Source: Candidatus Fermentibacterota bacterium (GTDB taxonomy: Bacteria > JAFGKV01). From it: a stretch of DNA of 5,227 nucleotides. How positions within the stretch are numbered: the first letter of the stretch is position 1; every line of letters begins with the position of its first letter. Shown one piece after another: positions 1-4,846 of this stretch. The DNA lies in contig JAFGKV010000226.1 in the NCBI GenBank assembly GCA_016928395.1, positions 1 through 5,227 of the forward strand, read 5' to 3'. The translations under genes were made by a program, and so were the position numbers. A model generated the notes under the pieces. That model made no database searches, was not told the origin of the DNA, and saw nothing but the letters and a program-made list of their open reading frames with translations.

Positions 1-23
1 TCAGCTGTCGGCTGTCGGCTGTC
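1..23. repeat. Heptamer tandem array 1 (unit GCTGTCG)
   Basis: Units GCTGTCG at 4-10, GCTGTCG at 11-17 and GCTGTC at 18-23 follow each other with an exact 7-base period. The first three bases (TCA) fit the end of a further, slightly different unit, so the array probably continues past the left edge. It is non-coding as far as can be seen. It is the first of three period-7 arrays within about 140 bases, each with a different unit. Confidence 0.8.
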
Positions 24-49
24 CAGGAGCTTGCTGCGCTCGCGCTGGA

Positions 50-67
50 AGTGAGGAGTGAGGAGTG
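50..67. repeat. Heptamer tandem array 2 (unit AGTGAGG)
   Basis: Units AGTGAGG at 50-56 and 57-63 are followed by a partial AGTG at 64-67, giving about 2.6 copies with an exact 7-base period. The unit is unrelated to those of the flanking arrays, but the period is the same. Confidence 0.75.
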
Positions 68-115
68 CTTCGAGGGTTGGGCCGCTATCCTCCACCGCAT
101 TGCGTACTAGGGCCA

Positions 116-139
116 GTGCCTACTGCCGACTGCCTACTG
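116..139. repeat. Heptamer tandem array 3 (unit CTGCCTA/CTGCCGA)
   Basis: Units GTGCCTA (116-122), CTGCCGA (123-129) and CTGCCTA (130-136) plus a partial CTG (137-139) repeat with a 7-base period. Units alternate between T and G at position six. The period matches arrays 1 and 2 although the sequence differs. The stretch 140-193 shows nothing further that I recognise. Confidence 0.75.
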
Positions 140-196
140 GTTCATCCGCGCAGCTCAAGGCACATCGTGACGAGAGATTGCAGGATGCTTCCCATC

Positions 197-217
197 CTCG
201 ACAGCCGCAGGATCGAG
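197..217 (-). other. Weak hairpin downstream of the acetyltransferase gene
   Basis: CTCGA (197-201) and TCGAG (213-217) can pair across an 11-base loop, just after the acetyltransferase stop codon in the direction of transcription. An alternative pairing uses ATCCT (194-198) and AGGAT (209-213). No run of T follows on the minus strand, so this is not a standard intrinsic terminator. It may help 3'-end formation together with the stronger hairpin at 222-236. Confidence 0.3.
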
Positions 218-221
218 TCGC

Positions 222-236
222 GGCCCCTCAGGGGCC
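222..236 (-). terminator. GC-rich hairpin centred on the acetyltransferase stop codon (possible terminator)
   Basis: GGCCCC (222-227) and GGGGCC (231-236) pair perfectly around TCA (228-230), which is the TGA stop codon read on the minus strand. In the mRNA the stop codon therefore sits in the three-base loop of a six-pair all-G:C stem. There is no U-tract, so a classical Rho-independent terminator is not supported. A 3'-protective hairpin or a chance consequence of the codons used is equally possible. Confidence 0.35.
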
Positions 237-1025
237 CTGCGTCCCGGGATAGCCCAGCAGCGGGAGCAGATCCTTCTCCTGAAGGTAGTGATAGCGCAGC
301 AGGGTCCCGTCGAGCACCAGACCGAACACACCGTATGGCGTCGGTGACAGACGCAGGAGTTCCTCGCGGCTCTCAAGTTCCACCACGCGGCACTGCATGC
401 CTGCCGTGCCCGCGGCGGCCACAGCGTGCCCCGTCGCGTCGGGGATGTAGGGGCACTGGTCGGAACGGATGACGGTCAGCCCCGGTCCACAGGAGCGGGC
501 CTTGTCCTCCCAGCCTCCCGCGAACGTAGGGGAGGGATGGCGTCCGAACTTCTTCACTATGAGCGAAAAGGACGGGGGCGCAGTATCAACGCACTCGAAG
601 CCGTGTTGATCGAGGAGCCTTCGGCCCGCCAGCCACACCCCCTCGCTGGTCACCATGGCCACGCCCCTCGCGTTCGACTTCTTCGCTTCGGTGATGCACC
701 CCTCCAGCAGCGCCGCGCCAAGGCCCTTCCCTTTGCTCTTGCCCACGACCCACAGGCAGTGGATGAAGAGATACCCGTCGGCATGCACCGCGCGCCAGGC
801 ATGTTCTCCCGGTACATACTCTATGAAGCCCCGCTCAGGCAGCGTGAGGAGCTTGATTCTCATCCCCTCGGCAAAGCGTGCCTTGAGCCATCGCAGCTTC
901 CGCCCGTAGCCCTCAGACTTCTTCTTGCTCATGTAGCAGAAGAATCCTGTAGTCTCGACGTTGTCCGCCGTGACATCGATGATGTCACGGCGGGATGGTG
1001 ATTCTCGCGTGCCATAACCAGTCAC
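228..1025 (-). CDS. GNAT family N-acetyltransferase with C-terminal YoaP-type domain
   Basis: This 265-residue cytoplasmic protein is predicted to transfer an acetyl group from acetyl-CoA; its substrate is unknown. The N-terminal half is a GNAT domain. The acetyl-CoA pyrophosphate loop is visible as KGKGLGAALL (residues 98-107), the R/Q-x-x-G-x-G/A signature, preceded by the strand YLFIHCLWVVG (85-95). Residues 30-60, including CYMSKKKSEGY and LKARFAEGMRIKLL, and the C-terminal part from about residue 181, with SDQCPYIPDA (188-197) and YHYLQEKDLLPLL (245-257), match my memory of the B. subtilis YoaP-like family. The CPY in that part recalls a thioredoxin-like fold, but there is no second cysteine at the usual CxxC spacing. 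The start is GTG at 1025, chosen because AGGAGG lies seven bases upstream and no in-frame Met occurs before residue 32, inside the domain. As I recall, family members start near the DIIDVT segment (14-19), so the first 13 residues look like an extension. The 250-base upstream gap suggests its own promoter, although none is clear. Confidence 0.88.
   Translation of the reverse strand: MTGYGTRESPSRRDIIDVTADNVETTGFFCYMSKKKSEGYGRKLRWLKARFAEGMRIKLLTLPERGFIEYVPGEHAWRAVHADGYLFIHCLWVVGKSKGKGLGAALLEGCITEAKKSNARGVAMVTSEGVWLAGRRLLDQHGFECVDTAPPSFSLIVKKFGRHPSPTFAGGWEDKARSCGPGLTVIRSDQCPYIPDATGHAVAAAGTAGMQCRVVELESREELLRLSPTPYGVFGLVLDGTLLRYHYLQEKDLLPLLGYPGTQGP
965..993 (-). promoter_or_regulatory. Perfect 13-bp-arm inverted repeat inside the start of the acetyltransferase gene
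   Basis: CCGCCGTGACATC (965-977) and GATGTCACGGCGG (981-993) are exact reverse complements separated by only three bases (GAT). The element covers codons 11 to 21 of the acetyltransferase, about 33 to 61 bases into the message. In the mRNA it can form a 13-pair hairpin with a 3-base loop. On DNA its core, TGACATC-3-GATGTCA, has the size and symmetry of an operator. No T-run follows, so it is not an intrinsic terminator. The symmetry is seen directly; a regulatory role is inferred. Confidence 0.5.
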
Positions 1026-1032
1026 TGCAAGA

Positions 1033-1038
1033 CCTCCT
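1033..1038 (-). promoter_or_regulatory. Ribosome binding site of the acetyltransferase gene
   Basis: AGGAGG on the minus strand lies seven bases before the GTG at 1023-1025. It decides the start in favour of this GTG, which is not an ATG and lies upstream of the usual family N-terminus. Confidence 0.85.
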
Positions 1039-1087
1039 CAGTGCATTTCTCCCCTTCGGCTGAAGCGGCGTCGCATAGCGTGGCGGC

Positions 1088-1103
1088 AACGAACCGTATC
1101 GTT
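1088..1103. promoter_or_regulatory. Dyad AACGA-6-TCGTT in the acetyltransferase leader
   Basis: AACGA (1088-1092) and TCGTT (1099-1103) are reverse complements around six bases, 62 bases upstream of the acetyltransferase start codon. Only one base separates this dyad from the next one at 1105-1118. Possible roles are a repressor site near the promoter or a leader hairpin; neither is shown. Confidence 0.3.
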
Positions 1104-1104
1104 C

Positions 1105-1123
1105 CCAGGTAGACCTGGACCTG
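1105..1123. promoter_or_regulatory. Dyad CCAGGT-2-ACCTGG with tandem GACCTG half-sites
   Basis: CCAGGT (1105-1110) and ACCTGG (1113-1118) form an inverted repeat around two bases. The hexamer GACCTG also occurs twice in tandem at 1112-1117 and 1118-1123, so the segment holds three copies of one half-site, one inverted. It lies about 80-98 bases upstream of the acetyltransferase start, a plausible place for a transcription factor site. No convincing -35/-10 pair could be assigned nearby. Confidence 0.35.
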
Positions 1124-1200
1124 CCTTCGGAGCACATCCTTGCGTGTGAGAGGCACTGGCGCAAGAGCCTTCCGCGCGCGAAGTCCGTTCGAATTCGTCT

Positions 1201-1233
1201 CACGTCTTGGCATGTGTGGCGCCATGTCTTGGC
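1201..1233. repeat. Direct repeat CACGTCTTGGC / CATGTCTTGGC
   Basis: CACGTCTTGGC (1201-1211) recurs as CATGTCTTGGC (1223-1233), with one mismatch and a start-to-start distance of 22 bases, close to two helical turns. It lies between the beta-helix stop codon and the acetyltransferase leader dyads. The remaining bases of the 250-base gap show nothing I recognise, and the short ORFs there resemble no known protein. Confidence 0.35.
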
Positions 1234-1275
1234 GGTCCACCTGGTGGATGAGTTCGCAGATCCGCGACCTCGCAC

Positions 1276-3042
1276 CTACGGGATATCCCCCGCATAGTCC
1301 CATTCGCCGAATCGGTTCGAAATCGTGACTACCTGGCCGTACCAGCCGATGCCTGCCACGAGGTAGGTCCAATTCCAATCAGCATCTCCGATCCCGTACG
1401 GGTAGCCGGTAGTGGTTGTTCCAGCTGGATACACGTCGATCCGATGGGCATATGGGGGCACGAACTCGGGCACGAAGTACGGATTCTGAGCCGCGCCGTA
1501 CGTCCAATACTCAACTACGCCAGGAAACTCCGTCCAACCCAACTCCAAGATGCCAGGAGCAATCGCGCCAGCGAGCCCGATCCCGGGGCCGATACGCGCC
1601 ACCTGGCTGAACTCCGAGGTATTGCCCGAAGGATCGGTGGCAGTCGCCGTGATGGTGTGCCCCTGGAGAACAGGTGGATCGAAGAATACGGTGAACGCGG
1701 CGTCTCCCGAGCCATCGGTCGTCCACGAGGCCCAGCCGAGGTAGGTTTCGCCTTCACCGAACCCCGTATCGTCCAGGCCCTCGTTGGAGAAGAACTCGAA
1801 GTGGAATGTGGTGCTCGGCGTGCTGTTGAGGTATACATCGACCAACGTCAGCGGTGGTCCTGGATCATTGATGGCGAGGATGGGGTGGTTCTGAAGGTTG
1901 TTGCAGCCCGTGTCGCCATCGTCAGGATCGTTCGGGGTAGGGTCAGTGCCGGCGAGGCTGATGCCGAGACCCCCGTTCGATCGGATGGAGTTTGAGAGGA
2001 AGGTGTTGCCGACGCAGCTCGCGCCGAAGCCCGCGATGCCGTGCCCGCCATTGTGCCCGATCAGATTCCCCTCGCCCTCTATTAGGCCTCCGATCCGGTT
2101 GTTCTCGATGTTCTCTCCGAGGAACAGAATGCCGGGGCCACCATTGCCCAGCGGTTCGCCGAAGGCGTTGACACCGATGGAGTTACCCTGAATCTCGTTA
2201 TGTTCGGCGTTGTCCAGCAAATCGATTCCCCGTCCGAAGTTGCCCGCAATGACATTGCGGGCTCCCTCGATCGCTCCCCCGACCGTGTTGTCGTGGCACG
2301 AATTCAGGCATATGCCGTTGATGCCGTTGCCGAGGGCGGATGATCCCGACGCATCAGTCCCGATGTAGTTGCCGAGAACGACATTGCCCGCAGATGCGCT
2401 CCCGGCAATCCAGACACCATAGTTGACTCCCCCCGAGATGACGTTTCGTTGGCCAGCCGCGACACCTCCGACCGAGTTGTTCCACGCATTCAGGAGCAGA
2501 ACCCCCTCAATCTGATTCCCTGCGGCCGCAGTGCCGGAGACATCTGTGCCGATGTGGTTTCCCTCGATCAGTGCGCCCCCCGCGTTCTCAATGTAGATCC
2601 CACTCTTACCGAAGTTGCCGATGGCCAGTCCGCGTGCGACGCAACCGCCGGCCATGATCTTAAAACCACTGGCACTGAAGCCGGCCTGCGAGCCGTCCAG
2701 CATGATCATGAGCGTTGCCGGAGTCATCCCGGAGGCGGGTGATGACCCTGCCTGCGTGTAGCCGTCGATGGTCAGCGTGTCGGCGATGGTCGGTAGTGCG
2801 GAGAGAGGCTGAATGGTATGAGGACCGGTACCCGAGATGGCGAAGATGATCTGGTCCGCTCCGGGATTGGCATTGGCTGCGGTGATCTGATTTCGCAATG
2901 TGCCTGCCCCGCCATCGGCAGTGCTGCTGACCACGTAGATCGTGGCTCGGCTTGGGGGTGCTACAAGGAACATGAGGCTGATGCTAAGCCATGGTGCGAA
3001 TGCACGCCGGGAGCAGTGGCAAAGAGGGAATCTCTGTGTCAT
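1276..3042 (-). CDS. Exported right-handed parallel beta-helix repeat protein
   Basis: This 588-residue protein is secreted or surface-exposed; I see no catalytic site. The start ATG at 3042 has AGGAGA just upstream and opens a signal peptide: SRR (11-13), a hydrophobic core (14-29) and probable cleavage after SRA (31-33). Residues 34-115 (TADGGAGTLRNQI, PLSALPTIADTLTIDGYTQAG) are the N-terminal part typical of bacterial beta-helix proteins of the CSLREA/choice-of-anchor type. Residues 135-365 form the helix. Three super-repeats of 62-63 residues carry N-x-IG(T/V)(D/N)..G....GN at 162, 225 and 287, and N-(S/T/R)-(V/I)GG..EG..N(V/L)I at about 189, 252 and 315. Each is probably three coils, and the third has drifted. 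Residues 397-482 are an Ig-like domain ending TATATDPSGNTSEFSQ. Residues 485-584 are a fibronectin-III-like module (LGWTEFPGVVEYWTYGA, WNWTYLV, SNRFGE). There is no lipobox, C-terminal anchor or obvious secretion-sorting tail. A polysaccharide-binding or polysaccharide-cleaving role is possible but not shown. It is separated from its neighbours by 250 and 843 bases. Confidence 0.93.
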   Translation of the reverse strand: MTQRFPLCHCSRRAFAPWLSISLMFLVAPPSRATIYVVSSTADGGAGTLRNQITAANANPGADQIIFAISGTGPHTIQPLSALPTIADTLTIDGYTQAGSSPASGMTPATLMIMLDGSQAGFSASGFKIMAGGCVARGLAIGNFGKSGIYIENAGGALIEGNHIGTDVSGTAAAGNQIEGVLLLNAWNNSVGGVAAGQRNVISGGVNYGVWIAGSASAGNVVLGNYIGTDASGSSALGNGINGICLNSCHDNTVGGAIEGARNVIAGNFGRGIDLLDNAEHNEIQGNSIGVNAFGEPLGNGGPGILFLGENIENNRIGGLIEGEGNLIGHNGGHGIAGFGASCVGNTFLSNSIRSNGGLGISLAGTDPTPNDPDDGDTGCNNLQNHPILAINDPGPPLTLVDVYLNSTPSTTFHFEFFSNEGLDDTGFGEGETYLGWASWTTDGSGDAAFTVFFDPPVLQGHTITATATDPSGNTSEFSQVARIGPGIGLAGAIAPGILELGWTEFPGVVEYWTYGAAQNPYFVPEFVPPYAHRIDVYPAGTTTTGYPYGIGDADWNWTYLVAGIGWYGQVVTISNRFGEWDYAGDIP

Positions 3043-3047
3043 GGCAA

Positions 3048-3053
3048 TCTCCT
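3048..3053 (-). promoter_or_regulatory. Ribosome binding site of the beta-helix gene
   Basis: AGGAGA on the minus strand lies five bases before the ATG at 3040-3042. It supports this ATG, which is also the one that gives a complete signal peptide. Confidence 0.8.
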
Positions 3054-3184
3054 ATGGAGTGAGGGTGTGGGCGGGGAGGCCATGGAGGCTGCTGCTCGGT
3101 ATCTGCGACGCCACTAACGGCGTGTGGGGAATCTGCGGGAATGGGGAGGATGCGGAGAATCGATGGAGAGCGACCAATAGATCC

Positions 3185-3200
3185 ACGCGAGTTGTCGCGT
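3185..3200. promoter_or_regulatory. Dyad ACGCGA-GTTG-TCGCGT upstream of the beta-helix gene
   Basis: ACGCGA (3185-3190) and TCGCGT (3195-3200) pair perfectly around the four bases GTTG, about 143 bases before the beta-helix start codon. The size suits either a small hairpin with a tetraloop or a protein binding site. A weaker dyad, ACGCC-6-GGCGT, lies at 3108-3123 in the same leader. Confidence 0.3.
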
Positions 3201-3375
3201 CCCACCGGAAGCATTGAAGCCGGCTGACGAGCGTGCGGGAGTTGATGGTGGATCCATGACACACCCACGGTAGCGGTAGCAGGGCCCCAGTGAACGGCGC
3301 ACGACTCAACCAATGGGCCTCGTGCCTTCCGGTCAAGCGGCCCTGGCGCAGAAGAGCACCGGTAGGAACGTGGGA

Positions 3376-3409
3376 GTGTCAGGGGGACTCATCGTCTGAC
3401 GCGATTTTT
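3376..3409 (+). terminator. Hairpin followed by a T-run (terminator-like)
   Basis: GTGTCAG (3376-3382) and CTGACGC (3396-3402) can form a seven-pair stem with one G·U pair and a 13-base loop, followed by GATTTTT (3403-3409). This resembles an intrinsic terminator read on the plus strand, but no plus-strand gene precedes it. The large loop makes it weak. Alternatives are a decayed mobile-element end or chance. Confidence 0.2.
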
Positions 3410-3674
3410 AGGCCGTTCCGCCGCAGGCATGAGGGCGATCTGCCCTCCGGCAAGCGTCAAGGCGATTGCCCAGCCGAAGGGTCCAGCAACCGCACGATTG
3501 CTTCGAGCCGATGCTGACCCGCGTCGACGCGATGAGTCGCAAGGCAATCCGCGGGCCGCACCCAACCACGGGATTCCTCGTTCTGAAAACCGGAGAATGT
3601 GTGGCTTCCGTTGAATGCGAGGCTCTCATCGACACTGAGTGCCAGCTCGTCGCTGAAGCCGACATGAGGCATCA

Positions 3675-3708
3675 ACGTCCACCCACGTAGGTACGTCTTA
3701 CGTCCACC
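3675..3708. repeat. Cluster of four ACGT motifs with a 9-bp direct repeat
   Basis: ACGTCCACC occurs at 3675-3683 and again at 3700-3708. Between the copies is the dyad ACGTA-GG-TACGT (3685-3696). Four ACGT cores therefore start at 3675, 3685, 3693 and 3700. The clustering is visible directly; no binding protein can be named. It overlaps the weak minus-strand open frame at 3457-3762. Confidence 0.4.
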
Positions 3709-3885
3709 ACCCTGTTCAGCATTCGACGCCGTGCGCTTGCTCAGGTCACCAGAGCCGACCAATCCATAGAGAATTCATTACGTCTTGGATGTACCCAGAC
3801 TATCTCTCATACGCACCGCTGGATGCGGAATCCGGAACGCGAGGCGCTCCTCCGCCCCGAACGACACTGCGCTATCGTGCGCGCG

Positions 3886-4833
3886 CTACCGTGCTCGCGA
3901 TTGGTGCGTGATAGCGACTGCCATGCCTTCAACGAAGGAGAGCACTGCTCGCCTTGACCATTCCGCGTCGTGCACGGACGGGTCTCCCGCGTAGCCCAGA
4001 GGGGTGACCACGCGTGCATCCTGCCCCCACGCGCGATATCTGTCCTCCTCCACGTGAGGCGGGGAGAGCGTGCGGGCTTGCGCCGTGTCCACGAGCCCGG
4101 GGAGGAAGGCCGCCATGTCCCCAGTTTCCTCCGCGCCGGCGTGAAATTCGGGGCCGGAGACCACGGGGCCGCCCGGTGGAGGCTCGAACTGAACAAGCGT
4201 GACGTAGTCCTCGTTACCGTTCAGACCGTGGCGCCGTGCTAGTCTGTCAGACATGACCATTCGCGCACACATCCCTGGAGACTGCCGTCCCTCGCGGGCT
4301 ACGTCGATCAGCACTTCGTTGTGTCCCCACTCGCCGTGGAGATTCACCAGGTAAGCCTCACGAAAGCCCCAGCTCTTCAGGTTAGCCAGGATCTCCGTGA
4401 GCACGGCCTTCATGGTTTCCGGGGTCGTGTCGAATGAACCTGGAAAGCGTCGCGTGCTGGTGTTCACGCCCCAGTAGAACGGCGGGGCGACGACAGCAGG
4501 CAGGCCGCGCGCTCGGAGCCCCTGGGCAGCGAGCTGGCAGTACACGCACGCCTGGTAGATGTCTGCTCCACAGGCGATGTGGGGCCCATGCTCTTCGATC
4601 ACGCCTACCGGGATGAGTACGACCGCGCCCGCCTGCGCCGCCTCTTCAATCTCAGGCCATTTCATGTCGGCCATCGTCCCGGCGAAGACCGAGTATCCGC
4701 CCTCTATGCATCGCTCCGGTGGCGCCGGCAAATGGCGCGGCGATTCCGCCCGCACGCCAGGAATCGATCCCAGAGCAGCGACTGTCAATGTGGCCAGGGC
4801 TGTGGTGAGTAGTCTGTCAAACGGGACGCGCAT
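3886..4833 (-). CDS. Exported creatininase-family amidohydrolase
   Basis: This 315-residue protein belongs to the creatininase/creatinine amidohydrolase superfamily, metal-dependent enzymes that open cyclic amides or cleave related C-N bonds; MftE of mycofactocin maturation is another member. The substrate here is unknown. The first metal-binding segment is PVGVIEEHGPH (75-85) and GAD (89-91), giving the expected Glu80, His82 and Asp91. The second is VNLHGEWGHN (163-172), in place of the common NGHGGN, with His166 and Glu168 as the likely ligands. The third is HAGAEET (231-237), matching the family HAGExET motif with its Glu at 236 but Ala for the first Glu. WPEIEEA (59-65) is the usual N-terminal helix. 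I chose ATG at 4833 because AGGAGG lies seven bases upstream and it opens a signal peptide: MRVPFDR, hydrophobic LLTTALATLTVAALG, cleavage after VRA (27-29). The frame stays open upstream to 4974, but that part lacks family similarity. The enzyme should act in the periplasm or outside the cell, unlike cytoplasmic creatininase. No linked creatine or mycofactocin genes are visible. Confidence 0.9.
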   Translation of the reverse strand: MRVPFDRLLTTALATLTVAALGSIPGVRAESPRHLPAPPERCIEGGYSVFAGTMADMKWPEIEEAAQAGAVVLIPVGVIEEHGPHIACGADIYQACVYCQLAAQGLRARGLPAVVAPPFYWGVNTSTRRFPGSFDTTPETMKAVLTEILANLKSWGFREAYLVNLHGEWGHNEVLIDVAREGRQSPGMCARMVMSDRLARRHGLNGNEDYVTLVQFEPPPGGPVVSGPEFHAGAEETGDMAAFLPGLVDTAQARTLSPPHVEEDRYRAWGQDARVVTPLGYAGDPSVHDAEWSRRAVLSFVEGMAVAITHQSRAR

Positions 4834-4840
4834 GTGAAAG

Positions 4841-4846
4841 CCTCCT
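4841..4846 (-). promoter_or_regulatory. Ribosome binding site of the creatininase-family gene
   Basis: AGGAGG on the minus strand lies seven bases before the ATG at 4831-4833. It fixes the start there rather than at the far-upstream Met at 4974, and yields a protein beginning with a complete signal peptide. Confidence 0.85.

Larger units (their letters stand above)
3054..3885. other. Long intergenic region without a convincing gene
   Basis: About 830 bases separate the creatininase stop from the beta-helix ribosome binding site. ORFs up to 109 codons exist in several frames, but none has both a good ribosome binding site and a recognisable product. The 3457-3762 minus-strand frame is the least improbable: it is open for 101 codons and reads GSGDLSKRT and SDELALSVDESLAFNGSHTF, like a short piece of a secreted or outer-membrane protein. 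It could be a decayed gene. Structures seen are a small dyad at 3108-3123, a six-base dyad at 3185-3200, a hairpin with T-run at 3376-3409 and an ACGT cluster at 3675-3708. The beta-helix promoter should lie in the right-hand part of the first few hundred bases, but no -35/-10 pair stands out. Confidence 0.6.

Noticed and set aside
1-139. CRISPR array
   Set aside because: The repeats are seven bases, contiguous and without spacers, and no cas gene is present.
426-1001. Plus-strand open frame of 191 codons opposite the acetyltransferase gene
   Set aside because: It is antisense to a recognisable conserved domain protein; its length follows from GC-rich codon structure and its sequence matches nothing I know.
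985-1378. Two minus-strand open frames of 96 and 118 codons between the beta-helix and acetyltransferase genes
   Set aside because: They overlap one or both real genes in other frames, resemble no family, and have biased Arg-rich composition typical of GC-rich shadow frames.
1444-1995. Plus-strand open frame of 183 codons opposite the beta-helix gene
   Set aside because: It lies antisense to a clear repeat protein, and its composition reflects the complementary strand of that gene.
3043-3300. Sigma-70-type promoter for the beta-helix gene
   Set aside because: I looked for TTGACA and TATAAT-like boxes about 17 bases apart on the minus strand and found only poor matches.
2984-3336. Minus-strand open frames of 109, 94 and 62 codons just upstream of the beta-helix gene
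   Set aside because: They overlap the beta-helix start or its leader, have Pro/His/Arg-rich low-information sequence and no clear ribosome binding site.
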